Notes under the pieces: generated by a model | Database searches by the model: none | Seen by the model: only the letters and a program-made list of their open reading frames with translations | Told to the model about the DNA's origin: nothing | Assembly (NCBI GenBank): GCA_003260075.1 | Contig: QLIY01000759.1 | Coordinates: forward strand, 1 to 64,000 | Reading direction: 5' to 3' | DNA length: 64,000 bases | Source of the DNA: Phallusia mammillata | Taxonomy: Eukaryota; Chordata; Ascidiacea; Phlebobranchia; Ascidiidae | Program-made: the position numbers and the translations under genes | In this document: positions 1 through 14,100 of the stretch, piece by piece | Layout: each line of letters starts with the position of its first letter | How positions within the stretch are numbered: the stretch's first letter is position 1

Positions 1-627
1 AAAAAGAAGGATTTAAATCGCGCCTTATAGTCCGTAAAATACGGTAATACTATTCAGCGTTGCTCGGTATCTTTCTCTTTCAAATTTACTAACTTTTGGC
101 AGACCACATTTTGCCATGCATCGGTTTCCTCATTTGCATGCTATAAAGGGTAAACTTTTTAAACATCAAATTTTATAAAATTTGGACAGTTTGTAGAATA
201 TACCATTTTGGTGTGACAACTGTTAAGTTTTACCATGTAGCCCCACCATTTACCCCACTAACCCCTAAAATGGGTAAATTTTGCAAACAATGACAGAATT
301 ATGCGACTTGTCTAGTTTGTACCTAATATAGCCTGATTATGTCTGACTTTTTTATCGCCCTGTTTAAACTCATACCACCAAAATTTATGATAGTTGTTTC
401 GTGAAATGCATTGTTTACAAGTTTGAATATGTGGGGGACCCATGAGTTTCTGCTTGCAGAAACAACTAAGTATATAAAAGACAGTTGCTAATATGGAACC
501 GATTATTAAATAAGTGTTGGGTGTATATATATGTTGAGAAATAGTACACAGTATATGTGCTAAGCCACCCTTTTAGTTTGATATCCAGCCTCACCTGATC
601 AGCCCTGGTATTAGGCAAAACATGTAT
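1..627 (+). repeat. Diverged copy of a ~1 kb dispersed repeat
   Basis: From about 120 to 627 the sequence follows the order of landmarks seen in the two full ~1 kb repeats at 18799-19819 and 28029-29053: 'acccctaaaatgggt', then 'gacccatgag' followed by 'tgcagaaac', then 'gtgctaagccacccttt' and 'tagttt'. It is clearly older than those two. No coding exon is visible. I see no terminal inverted repeats, so the class of element is unknown. Confidence 0.55.
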
Positions 628-1093
628 AGTTAACTGGGGTAAAAAAACAGTTTTTTGAAACTTTTTTGCCAAACTTCTTTTTTAGGCAACAAAAGGTCAG
701 TTTTTTTCCAAACGAAGCTGATGGGATTACATTTATAGTTATGTGACAAGTTTTTGATTTTACTAAAAACAAAAAAATATTTGACAAAAACTGTTGTTCT
801 TTTTTAACCCGAAAAAGGTACAAAAAAACAAGTGGACATTAGGACCATTTTTTAAAAAAAAGTGGCAGTTGGAACTTCAATTCAAATATATGAACTTAAA
901 AGAAATTTGACTAATAACTTTGTTACAATGAATAAGCCAAAAAAACACTAACCTCTTTTTCCTTACTTTGTAGCATTTTTCTTTAGGCCTGGACCCCAAT
1001 TTGTACTGTTAGCGTTGCAGATAAACTTTTCGGTAAAAACTTTCTCCAAAGCTTGGTCCCCAAAGCAATTGTATACAGCTTTGGTTTAAGTAC

Positions 1094-2072
1094 ATGTTTT
1101 ATGGGCTTACTGTCAGACATGGGGTCGAATACATGCATCCTGTATTCGAATACTTTACGAATACTTGCATGACTGTATTCGAATTCATGAATACTTATGG
1201 TATTCGAATAAACCCCAAGCGTGTATTCGTATTCATGAATACTTCGTACTTTTTGGGATGTAGCAATTCGAATTAATAATTCTAGTTATATGTATTCACG
1301 AATTGTTCAGTTGTTGTAAGAAGCAAACAATTCGAATGCACCGATTCGGATATTTGTAGTTGCAGAAAATAAAAGAAATAAAAGCGCTCCGAAACTTAAA
1401 GATATTCGATCAAAAAGTAACATGGGTTTATGAATTGCAAATTTATTGGTAAAAATGTAAACCAACGAGCTTTTTTTGCCACATTAGCTTGACTGATTTA
1501 AGTCTCCGTTATATAAATTTCACCAAATTTACAAGAGATGTTTGCTTCATGAACACGCTACACCTGTCATGTGCTGAGAACAATCCAATGTTGCAAGCTT
1601 TGTAACACAATTCCATTTATGTAACGTCACAATTAAACTTCTATGTGTCATTGTTTCGTAACATTAACAAAAACTTGTCAAATCAGGTCACATTCACTGC
1701 CAATTTGAATTGTATTCGAATCTATTTGGCAAAAATATGTAGCAAAATATTCTCGACTACTCCTAGTCTGGAGGTAATCGACAATTCGAATTGTATTTGT
1801 AAAATGTACCAGTAGTCGTGTTTTTGATTTTACGTATCTTACATTGCCAAAGGCTGACAACAATTCGAATTGTATTCATAAAAATGTAGTCATGTATTCG
1901 ATTTTACGAATTGTTACCATGCCAAAGGCCGACAGCAATTCGAATTGTATTCGTAAAAAATATCGTGTATTCGAATTTGCGAATTCTTAGGTTGGCAAAA
2001 ACCTACAACAATTTAAATTGTATTGGAATAAATTTACTCAAGCTTTTGTATTCATGAATTGTTGGTTCAAAA
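1094..2072. repeat. AATTCGAATTGTAT minisatellite / degenerate tandem array
   Basis: The palindromic core caattcgaattgtat recurs at 1701, 1782, 1861, 1936 and 2009, giving unit lengths of about 81, 79, 75 and 73 bp. Neighbouring units also share 'ccaaaggc' and 'ttttacg' blocks. The stretch 1094-1330 carries shorter relatives (gtattcgaat, attcatgaatac). The array is cut off on its right by an 83-base G run. No exon is seen here. Confidence 0.6.
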
Positions 2073-2157
<85 letters not shown>

Positions 2158-2209
2158 AAAAAAATTTTTTGGGTGTAAAAAATACATAGTTTTTTATTAC
2201 CCCATTCCT

Positions 2210-2292
<83 letters not shown>
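2073..2292. other. Two 83-base G runs flanking a 54-base island
   Basis: Pure G occupies 2073-2155 and again 2210-2292, each 83 bases, separated by an AT-rich island. Equal length and perfect purity are not what slippage in living DNA usually gives. They are best read as gap filler or a sequencing/assembly product. Reading frames through them give only poly-Gly or poly-Pro and are not genes. Confidence 0.7.
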
Positions 2293-2293
<1 letters not shown>

Positions 2294-2829
2294 GGTCATA
2301 GTTATGACACAACACAGAACAAGGGTCATTGACACCAAACTTGTAATAAAAAATCTGCAGGAAAGTTTCTAAAGGTTTTTGAAAACTTTTTAAAATATTA
2401 ATTTAACTGCTGTTGTTTCAACCTGCAGAACATTGCCTAGAAACAAAATCTGAGAATGGTTTATAGCTTATTGTTTAGGCACAGAATAATTACATCCTTT
2501 GAAAAAGAAAGTATTTAAACACAATTTTTGGTTTAGCTGTGAGGATATTGTTTTTTTTACCCCAACTTCGGCAATTTTTTTTACCCCCTTTGACTATATC
2601 TGATACATTTTTAAATACTACATTGCCTGTTTTACATCTCTGTGGAATAGGAATATGTCTTACTCTTTTAGTAGTCGGATAAGGTGCTTCACAGTGATAT
2701 CAAAAGTTCACAGGAAATAAGTGATCAAAAAGAAGTTAAGAACAACCAACTACAATTCAATACAATTTGCTGTTAACCCAGATACACTTATGCCTTATTG
2801 TGATGTACAGATTTTTATTTTTTGTACAG

Positions 2830-5800
2830 GAATTCAGTCAGAAGGTGATGATGAAGGTCTTTGTCCTGGTTTAAATAAACCAATGTTTGGTCATATTAGC
2901 CCAGCTGATTGTATGAAATCAAAAAAGACATACTTGGGAATGAGTTGTATGACTGACTGTGGGGAAGGATCTGAAATAGTTGGTTCATCTCTGCAAATTT
3001 GCCTTTCCAGTGGAGTATGGAGTGGACAATCTCCATCATGCCAAGGTAAGTTTGTTGGGAGGTAAAAAAAATGTTGATAGGTTTTTATGTATTATATGGT
3101 TTGCATAACAAAGAAGAGTTGTGCTGTATAATTTATTTTGTTTAAGCAACAACCACAGATCTTAACCAATTAATGTGATAATTAAAAGTTGTAAGCCATT
3201 GTTTTGTTCGGAAACCATTACTTAGAATAATGTTCCACATCAATAGTCTTGACCAGTGAGTTAGGTTGAGCTTATTTTGCTTGTTGAAATGTCATACAAG
3301 TGGTGTGCAAGTTGACCTAAATTAACAAGAACACAAAATAATATGACTTGGAAAGAGCCGTAGATTATTCAATTAATGTTTTAGTTACTTATATTCTTTT
3401 TACATGTAAAAAATGCTGATTTGTAGTGGAGTCTATTTTCTGGATCTTTAAGTAATGTTACTGAATCATTTACTTTTTTATGGGAGGGGTTTAAATTCAT
3501 CTTTCACTTTTTACGCATTTCAGCTCGCTGCTCTCCCCTAAGTGGTTCCAACTTGGCATCTTTGCACCCACCATCTTGTGCATTTCAAAACATGTCTGTG
3601 GGAGACTTGTGCTTTTTGCAATGTCAACAGTCCAGTCGATTGCACTTCATTGATATGAAATCAGGTTTTTATGTTTAATATTGTTTCTTGTGGTAGAGTT
3701 CATTCTGAAAGATAGTACACTTTATCACAGTTTTTCATGCATTTAAAATGTGTGGTGCATTTGAGCGGTTTACTGCCTCTTAAACTATTGGTTGACAAAA
3801 TATTTTTCATATTATTATGGGTCCCCTTCCCACAGCCCCCCAAAACGTAAATTTTTTAAAACAGCTATACTTGCTAAAGCAGATGATTCTGGAGTTTCAT
3901 ACTTTTTTATTGGTACATTGCAGCGTATTTTAAAGTATTTTGTAACTTGAAGTTGTATATATCCATTTTCACCCCCTTACCCCCAAATATTTGTTTGTTT
4001 GTTCACATGTTAATGAGGTCAGAAATACAAGACTTAACCTGCTGAAATTTTAAACAGCCGTGGATAGGGTGCTCCTTGTTGGCTGTTAAACATTTCAGTG
4101 CAATTGGCTCAGTAATTACTTTTACAGCCCCAAATATGTTTTTACATGCTGTCTTTTGTCAAATTTGTGCTCGCTCAGTGCACAGCTGACGCAACGGGAG
4201 TGATTGACGATAGTGACATATGGAAAAAATGCCCTTGCTTCACGCTTGAACGCAGTTGTCACTTGACCATTTTCTCACTGGTTGGAATTAAGATGTTACG
4301 ATGTTAGTTATATTGCGCTGTAAACGTTAATGTAGGTCAACTTATTCATGTTTCGAAACGCAGAGCGACAACGCAGCACGATTTGTTACACCTGTGTACT
4401 GTGACTTCTCAAACTGAAAGCATAAATAAAACTGTTTCAGAACAGGTTTTGGACGTAAAAAGCCCAGCTAAGCATTCATATTGTTGGTATGTAGAAACTT
4501 AACGGCGCCAGGGAACGCTATGTGCGGATTAAAAGTCATAATTCTATTCCAGTTCAACAATGATTGTGCCCTATTTTTACTGTTACCAAATCGCATATGC
4601 ATATGTGAGGCGACCCATTAGATTATGCTTGCAGAAGCAATTATGTTATGAAGTGCCAGGAAAAAGATAGGGACCTAATGAAATGTAGGTGCCAAATATA
4701 TATATATCCAATATAAATATAGTAAATGGTATATGTGATACATCATTAAATATGATGTAGTATATATAAACTGGCAATATATAGGAAAAACACTATTCTA
4801 GTTGTTTAAGTTATTGTGACATTAAAGAATTTTGAAAACAATGCTGTAACACCGCAAAGTATTAGGCATCCTTTTTAGATTCATCTGCATCAAGCTACTT
4901 TCGTGAATGTCTTTCCAGTGGTGAGTGGTCAGGTGGATATGGATTTTGCAAAGGTTGGTTGTACTTGTAGAATAAGTTGATTATGCAATGCTCATTTAAA
5001 ACAAGCCACACACACACAACATAACAAATATTTGTGTCATTGTTTTTAAAGTAATACACGGTACTTTCCCACTCTTTTGCGACTTACACATAGAAATCAG
5101 TTATCTGGTCCCTCCAAACAATGATTATGGGCCCTCTTTTCTGAGTAGCAAGATAGAAAAAAGTCATATATTTCCGTGTTTTCTTTGTATTGCTTTAACC
5201 TATTCAATTTTTTTTATCAGCTATCTGTCCCAAGATTATTAAGCATCCCCATCAAACAACTTCCCCATCTTCATGTCTTGATTCCCCTGTTGAAGGAGAT
5301 GTATGTATTACTGAATGTGATACAGGATATGTGCTAGATGCTGGTGGAACAACATACCAAATGGTTTGTGATGTTTCTGGAAGATGGGATCAGGAGTTCA
5401 TGAAATGTCAAAGTAAAACACATATTTTAACTGAATATCAACATGTTTTTGTAATTTTCACTACAAGCTTACGGAAACTTTTTTTTTTCAGAAAAGTGCC
5501 AAAAAATTATGCCACATGCAAATCAGAATGTGATGCCTGATATATGTACAAAGGATCCATACAATGGAATTAAGTGCAAATACTCATGTGATTTAGGATA
5601 TGAATTGATTGGAGATGATATGAGGTGTTACGCTTTTTTGTGTGTGCAAAATTTTTCTTTCGTTTTTTTGTGATTGTTCTTGGGGCACCTGTCATTGGTT
5701 TGAGTTGAAATGCAGGTTCATTTTTTGCAGTCCTCCCATTTCTGCATGAAATGACTGGTGTGATTTACTACACTGCCTTGGCAACCTGAGTGTGTTGTGT

Positions 5801-8100
5801 GGCATAGTTTCAAAATTCTTATTTATTCTTTTTAAATTATCAACTTTTTCAATTTATTAATTATTTTGGAATGTGATGTTTATGGTAGTTGCTATTATTG
5901 ACTAATGTTGTTTAGCTCATTTTATAGTGTTCCCTATTTTCCCTTTATACAAAAAAACTGAATAAATGTTTGTAGCGATTGCATGTCGGATGGAACCTGG
6001 AGTGTGGAACAACCAGAGTGCGTTCGAACCTGCGATTCAGTTCCAGATATAATGGATGGTTTTGTACAAACTGATTCCGGTAAGTGCTGTAGAAGTTAAG
6101 AATAGCCAACATACAAAACTACACCATAGTTTTGTATTATTATAGAAACCATTTTTTCTTATTACTTGTCTGGAACTCTAAACCAGGATTTTGTAATAGG
6201 GGCGATATCGCCCCCTGGGGGCCATCTAGTCCACCAAGGGGCGATTAAGATTTCGCAAAAAAGGACCACTGCCCTAAACCCTAAATTATCATTTCCAACA
6301 TTTGCAAATAGGTTCATGTCAATCTGAATCTCCATCTGCTGGATCTGAATGTTCAGTATTGTGCAAGTGGGGGTATGTTTCAACAATGGCTAAAGCAACA
6401 TGCAGTTCAACCACAGGACAATGGTCCAATGATATTGGAACATGTCAACGTAAGTTACAGTCAGTCTGTGTCCGTTTGAGAGTTTATTAATTGTAAGATA
6501 CTGTAAGATGAAGGGAATAGATATTTATTTTATCCTATTTTAAATAACTTTATCCTTCTATGCTACACAAAAAATACAGGTTTTGTGCTTTAAATTTGGG
6601 TTTGCGAAAGGTTGGGTTTCTGCCCAATCACAACAAATTATGAGGGCAAAAAATTGCTGATTTGACTGAATGATAGCTTGCAGAAACGAACAAAGCTTAT
6701 AGAAACACTGACTACTATGGGACCCAATATAAAATAAGTATTGGGAATATATGACCATTTTAAAATAGGTTTTAGTGGATGTGCAATTGCAATATGTGCT
6801 AAATCACCTTTCTAGTTTTGATCTTATTTCTTAACAAAAGCCGCAACATACACTGCATAAAAAGTGCAAAAATTTTTTTCCAAAACTTTATCTTTGTTAT
6901 TTTAACTTGTAAAGTGTACTGCAAACAAAATCTGACTGTTGGAAAACACATTTGGAATCAACAAACAACTATTTTATGAAGTTTTAATTGATCGGTTGTA
7001 AAGTTTAGGTGTCAATTTAGTACTATTCCAAAGTTTGGTTTCAGATGAATTTTGTACAAGTAAAAAAAGAGGTAAAACCAAACCTTCACAAAGCGTTATA
7101 TTCGACTGAAATGTTTTGACCAACAGAAACTCCATGGCATTACTATTTATTACTTTTGCTAAATTATTTTTTGTTTCTATAAGGTGGTAGATTTTATCAT
7201 AAAATTGAATTAACCCACTATTAAAATTGCAATTTCATGTTCGTAGGTTCTTGTGGTAAAGTTCTTTCCACCGTTGGAGTTTGGAGTCCTTCCACGTGTT
7301 CACTTAAGGGGCACCATGAGGGACATTCTTCTTGTTCATTAACATGTCCACCATCTTTTGATGTTTCTGGTAATCCTGTTATTCAGTGTAATATGATGTC
7401 GGGGATGTGGAACTCAACACCTGGATTCTGTTCAAGTAAGTATGGCAACACACTTGGTATGAGGGCCATCAGACATTAGGATTTATAGGTTTATTTGTAC
7501 GCTAAATTGCAGAATACTTTTGTTGCTTTGGTCAAAATTAGAAATCTCTGAGTTGGATGACGCTGAGAAAATATAGGTTTTAATGCTTTTCTGCAAAACA
7601 GTGCTGTTGTTATTATGATCTTTTTCTGAGTATTTATCATTTTTTGGTCTAATGCAGATTTGTTCGCATGTTTATCCAAGAAAGAGTTCTTCCAACTTTT
7701 TAGAATTTACTTATAGGTAGTTATCTGAAGTTGATCCTTCCAATGGTTAATCTTGGTTGACCCAGCAGTTTATCCAAAAGCTCCCCCAAATTTATTTCTA
7801 AGCTTACTAACTATATAACTCAGAGTTTCATACATTGTTATTCAAATAGTTTGTTTACTTCAGAATAATTTGCTATTTAGTGAAATTCTACATTTGTCAC
7901 ATCTTTTATGTCAGAAACATGTCCTGGACTTTCTGCTCCAAGCAATGGCATGATTGATTCAAGCATGCATTGCACAAGTTCTGTCATTGCCAAGACAGCA
8001 TGCAAATTTTCTTGTGATGCTGGTTTTACTTTGAACGGTGACAAAACACTTACATGTATGCATAATGGAATGTGGTCCTCAAGCCCACCAACTTGTTCAG
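2830..8100 (+). CDS. CCP block 1 of the giant gene (CCP1-7, exons 1-9)
   Basis: Exons: 2830-3045, 3524-3664, 4879-4953, 5221-5412, 5492-5624, 5976-6079, 6312-6449, 7247-7435, 7915-8100. Each module shows the four-cysteine CCP pattern with the late W-x(n)-C signature, for example 'SGVWSGQSPSC' in exon 1 and 'NGMWSSSPPTC' in exon 9. CCP2, CCP4 and CCP5 are split by an internal intron; the other modules are single phase 1-1 exons. CCP6 (exon 8) is the least regular: it has an early extra W and begins SCGK. Intron 2 (3665-4878) holds diverged dispersed repeat sequence, and the intron after exon 7 holds another fragment (6590-6825). Confidence 0.82.
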
Positions 8101-11100
8101 GTATGTATGTCACTGTCATTCCTCAATATTAACTGTCTTTTCGTTGTTCGGTGTATTTGTGTTACTGTTTGGAACATAAACAAACAAGTTACAATTAATC
8201 AATCTACCATACATCCTTTATTTAAGGTTTAAATATTCAACTTGTGAAATTGTTTTTACAAGTTCATTTATCAATTTTGCAGAAGCGAAACAATTTTTTA
8301 TTCAACATAAATCAGAACAACAAACTTTTTGTCTGGCCAATAGTCCTGATGGAAAAATTGTCAAAATTTTTAATGACTCCTGTTCATCTAATGAAAAACA
8401 ATATCATTGGTTTTTACTGGGTGCCCACAACATTCAGAATGTGCTTTCTGGCTTATGCATAGCATCATCCAACAGTTTTGTTCATGTGAGAGAATGTTTG
8501 TGACTTTATTATGAGTTTTGCTATCAGCTTAGTTTTGATATATTGCCTTTGTTTTTGCATATTATGTAATAAATATCATGATAATAGTATATTACTGTGT
8601 TAAAAAAACAAAATTAAGCACTGTGTTTCAATTAATTAATAGAATAACAATGAAGTCTAAGATGGGTGCACACAACTTTCGCAGGTTATGTGTATCTTTT
8701 TTGTATTTTTTTAGATGTCCAAATGCAACACAAGTGAAAAAAGCCAATATTTGTCATCAATGGGCCAGTACAAAGTTGTTAATAACCAAGGATTCTTTCT
8801 TGTTGCTGGACATCGAACAACCTCGAAGTTGCTAGTTTCTAAAACTGTCCCTTTTGATGTGCAATGGAGGTCAGAAATTTTTTTACTTGACCCACATAGA
8901 ACAATATATTTGTTAAATTACCACCTGTTTTACAATTTACTTTAGATTTTTTGCTTGACAAACCATTTTCCTTAATAAACAGTCCAATTAGTATAGGTTT
9001 GAAAAGGTGTTACCAATGCTACATAGTTTGTAGCAACATGTTCATGTTCTTTAGATTTATAAATGTATCCAACCACAAGACTTTAACTTTATATGGTGCA
9101 CGCACTGATGCTTCATGTTTGCCACTTGATGATACAGCTAATGAGGAATTTTCAAATGCATGTAAAATTGGTGTTCAGGTAAATATTAAAATTTTTAGTG
9201 GTGCAATGCAGTGAAGAATACTTAATGGGTTTGATGCAACTAATCATACATGTTTCCCAATATGGCACACAAGCCATGTACGCATTTAGGACATTGTTGA
9301 AAGTTTTAAACAGTGTTAAATTGTATGAAATTCAAACAGTTTGTAGAATATGTTGTGGGTTGTCAATTGTTGTGTTTTATCAGTAACCTGCAAACTTTTT
9401 TTAAATGGGTAGTTGTTTAGCCAATGTATATAAATATATCTATGTTTGATCTCTTTCATGTGATATTATGATGAATATTTAATGTTTAAAAAATAGACCA
9501 TGGTTTTATTGTAAACGATTTTGGCAAAATGTGTTTCAACTTTTTTGAAGACTTTTACATGATTATGTTTGAGAAGCTTGTTCAATCAATTAATAGATGG
9601 AAGGAACATTATGCAATGTGGTATGTAAAACTGGTTACAAGCTTGTTGGAATGTCGAATGTTATTGAATGCATGAACGGAGCATGGAACATAAGTGAAAT
9701 CATGTGTGAACCTAATGGGACATATGTGGTACAGTGTCCATCTTTGAACAACACTTTATCAACAACTCCCAACATTTGTGTTAACACTCTGTAAGTGTGA
9801 GACAACATCAGCCAACTACCTTTATTTGGTTGTTCTTAAATATTGTGATTAAAGCCTTAACGTTTGTGTATAGTTGATATGTACAAACCTTTTACCTTGT
9901 TCAAAGAAATACTTGCTTCAGTCCAAAACTTGTAGAATAGTTATCAGTTTAAGGATCTATAATGATGTGAAATTATTTAAACAATACTTTGTTGGTGAGT
10001 AAAAAATAAAACCATTTGGAGCTTCTATCATTAAAAACCTAAAACACTATAACGCAAGGTTTAAATAATAATAGAGACTGTAACTTAAGAGGCCAAAATA
10101 AATCCTTATAATTTGCTATGATGCAATGCAACTTTGACAACACAATGCATTTAACTTTCAAACAGAGTACAATTGATCTATTTTGTCATTTAGCATTTCT
10201 ACTCAGAGATATAATTATTTTTTAGTCAAAGTGCGGGGGCTGTATGCGGGGTATCATGTATGAATGAAAACAAGTACTTGGATGGCCCAGACACCCTTGT
10301 TTGTGACGAAAGTGGCAAGTATGTTGCAGATGTTTTAACTTTATGTAGTACTTGAGCTATTGGATGAATGATTATTTTCATGTTATTTATTTTAATACTG
10401 TGTGATCATACTTGCTTACTATTGTATACATTTTTAGTTTTTTTGTATAATTTAGTTGTTACACTAAGATTTTTTTGAAAGGTGGATACCAGATGAGTCT
10501 CCAATGTGTCGGGATTATTGCAGAGCATTGTTTCCTCAAACCAATTCATATTACATTTCTACTGAAGCAACTCGGTGTTGGAATGGAAAAGCTCGCAGTG
10601 GTGACACATGTGGTTTTCAGTGTAACATGGGATATATGATGATGGGTGAACCTTTGCTCACTTGCACTGATTTAGGGATTTGGGATAATATGGAACCAAC
10701 ATGCTTTAAAATGTAAGCCACGTTTCAATGTAAAGATTTTGTTTGTTTTTTTCTTTTGTATGATAAACTGGTCTTTGTGCCCAATAGAATCATTGTTGAA
10801 TAATAAAATCTAATGCAAATAAATTTTTAACCTAAAATGAATTAAAAAGCGTGTTGTAGAAATAATATTAGTGTGAAATTTAATCGCAAGCCGCCCTCGA
10901 TCATAAGCCAAACAAACTGTAGGGTACAAAACCTCGTAATAAATATGGTAATTTATAATGACTCCTGTTTCTTCCAGTTGTGATATGATGCATGTTGCTG
11001 CTGATGTGACTGTCTCATGTGACATGTCAGTTGACAATCTGCTAGCTGAAAATTCAACCTGTGATTTTGCATGTCCTGCTGGTTTTGAAATTGCTGGCGA

Positions 11101-14100
11101 GAGTTCGATGACATGCATGAGCAGTGGCAAATGGAACATTACTGAAACACCTCACTGTGTTGAAACTTGTCCACTCCTCTCAAATTTATCGGACATTTTG
11201 GTTTGTGATGAATGTTTAGGCCTACTTTACAAACTCTGCTGCAATATTAGAAATATTTGTTAGAGGTATATATTTATTAAACTTGTTGCCAATTATTTGA
11301 ATACAATTACCACCATATTTTACATAAGTTTTATTTATTGCACCTCAAGCGAGTGACTATTCTATGTGATCTTGTTGGCCTGAAGCGTGTTGTTCCTGAT
11401 GATTTTTAAAATTAACGTTTTTAACATTTAGATTGATCCTCTTGATTGTGGATTGACTGAATCTACTGTTGGAACGACATGCAAGTTAACATGCATGGAT
11501 GGTTACTTTATGTCCAAAAATATTCTAGTGGAAACTATTTCACTGATGTGTAAAGAAAAACATCTTTGGTCTGGACATGTTCCACATTGTGTTCAGGCAT
11601 GTCCTTCTCTTAACGGTACTATTATACATAATGTGGGACATTATTAGTGTGTAAGTGTTATCAGATTTTTCTGGCAAACGTGTTTTTTAAAAAATTGCAG
11701 AAAGCATGGATGGTCAAACTGTTCAACCATCTTCGTGCATTTCTGATCCCCAACCTGTTGGTACAAAGTGTACACACCTGTGCCTGTCTTCTACCCTGAT
11801 GAATAATGTGGTGACATCAACATGTTTAAGTGATGGAACATGGTCTTTTGATGGCCAACTTAACTGTTCTGAAAAATGCGAAGCTTTAGCAATCCCAAAA
11901 CATGCTTCAGTGTTGCCAGACATGTGCTCAATGGGCTTCGTTGACCAAGGTAAGCATGTGTGTATGAATTACATACCAGATGATTAGCAGGCATAAACAA
12001 AGGTTGTAGGGTTTCTTATTTCATAGAAGGCAGAAATGTAGCGCTCATGGGGGTGTAGTTTTGTTGGCCTTTCAGGTTTTTTTATCTGTCTGCCCCTTTG
12101 TGTATACATTGTTTCAAGCAACGCCAATATATATTCTGCTGTCACGAAAGGATCGATTTTAGATGAAATTGAAGCACCAGTACAGCAATAAAAACCTCTT
12201 GTAAACATATTTTGCAGTTCCCCCCCCCCTGTCACGAAAGGATCGATTTTAGATGAAATTGAAGCACCAGTACAGCAGACAGAAATTGAAGCACCAGTAC
12301 TAAAAACCTCTTGTAAACATATTTTGCAGTACTACATTGGTTTTACATGCTTTGGTTTGTTAACAGGCCTTTAAAAATAATGGTATTTTTACGCTGTTAC
12401 CGGAAGATTGCCACCCATGCATTAAAAATAACCACAGAAAACTAACACAGTATGGTATAATAAAAGCAGGCGGTCTGAAACAACATGATATTTTAAATCA
12501 CTGCAAACATGCTTCCGGTTTTGTGTATTTGTCATGATACATGACCTTGGTTTAAAAGCGTTACTATACCAATTAACCTTATGACTTGAAAACTTTTTTT
12601 TATTTTTTATTTACTTGGTTTGAGGTAGCAACAGACAATTTGTGATTACCATTACGTCTATCTTTTGGTCCCCCCCCCCTTCCAATTAACTTTATGACTT
12701 GAAAACTTTTTTTTATTTTTTATTTACTTGGTTTGAAGTAGCAACAGACAATTTGTGATTACCATTATGTCTATCTTTTGGTCAGGCATCTGAGACTATT
12801 CAATTAAGTAATTGTCATAAGTACTGGCCAGTTTAAAAGGTTTGAGAAAAAATAGTATTTCCATCACAAAACAAATCCGTAGAAAAAGATTAACTGTGTC
12901 TGAATTTTGCATTAAATTGTATGACGAGTCTAGTTGTTAGAAATATGCATAAAAAAACTTTTTGACAAATAGGTACAATCTGTGACATCCAATGTCCCAT
13001 GAACATGGATACAATGGGATCTTCTATTCGTGTGTGTCTTGGTTATGTTGATGTAAATACTGGATTGAGATGGTCTGGGCTGGGCAGTACAGTTTGTGTG
13101 CAGCGATGCCCAATGTTACACACTCCCCCTAACACTAGAGTTTTTCCACAATATTGCTCTTACAGGTGCATCTTGATTATACATTGTTATGTGTTATACT
13201 GTTCTGTAACTTCTGGCACTGAAATAAGAAGCTAGGGTTTTGACTTTCCTAAAATGCATTCCTGATTTAAGAAAGTAAGAAGTCCAGAAAAATATGTTTT
13301 ATTGTAACCAAATAAATGGGTAAACCATTTTACAACTTTTCTTTTATGAACAGAACAATGGTTGAAGGAGAAACTTGTTCCTTTGAATGCGATCGCAACT
13401 TTTACTTAAATGGTCCTAATATTTTGAGATGCTTGGAAAGTGGTGTATGGAGTGATTCAGTGCCCATGTGTTTGCAATACTGTCCAGCATCTCAGGTACT
13501 TATGTATGCCCTTCTCTAAAAGGGGACACATTTGATTTCACCTTTTGCATCATCTTTTTTACACTATGTTGTTTTTTCATTCATCGTATCAGAAAAACAT
13601 CAAATAAATTGCATATAGATTGCAAATTATTAAGTGCTTGTGTGTTGTTAAGCATGTTTGCTTTTTCTTTTGAATGTTATTATATGTGTTCTTTTTTTCC
13701 TTTTAGCCTACAAATGGATACATGACATGCTTCCAGGACATCTCTCCCTACTCACCACAGGGTTTCATGCATATTCCAGGAACCGAATGCACATTAGTTT
13801 GTGATCCAGGTATAAAGTTTTGTAAAAAACTAAAAAGAACTTGGTTTTATTGTGGCTTAAAGTGGTGTTATGTATAGAAATGGAAGACCAGTCAGTGTCA
13901 ATAAAGTATGACACTTTATTAAGACCTGTTAAACAATATGGCATGTAATTAATGTTTATTTTTTCCAGTTTGCTGAATGGTGTAAAGTCCTTAAACTAAC
14001 ATGCCATTGTATTCTGGAAAGGACCATTCCTATTTTGTACATCTGTCTTAGGATCTAAATTTTTGCATCTTGAAAACATGCAGCATAGCCTTTTTTATTC

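Noticed and set aside
2003-2338. Long reading frames of poly-Gly and poly-Pro on both strands
   Set aside because: They exist only because the G runs are uninterrupted; no splice sites, starts or flanking coding sequence support them.
7908-8119. Overlapping reverse-strand frame opposite CCP7
   Set aside because: Shadow of the CCP exon; no independent splice or domain evidence.
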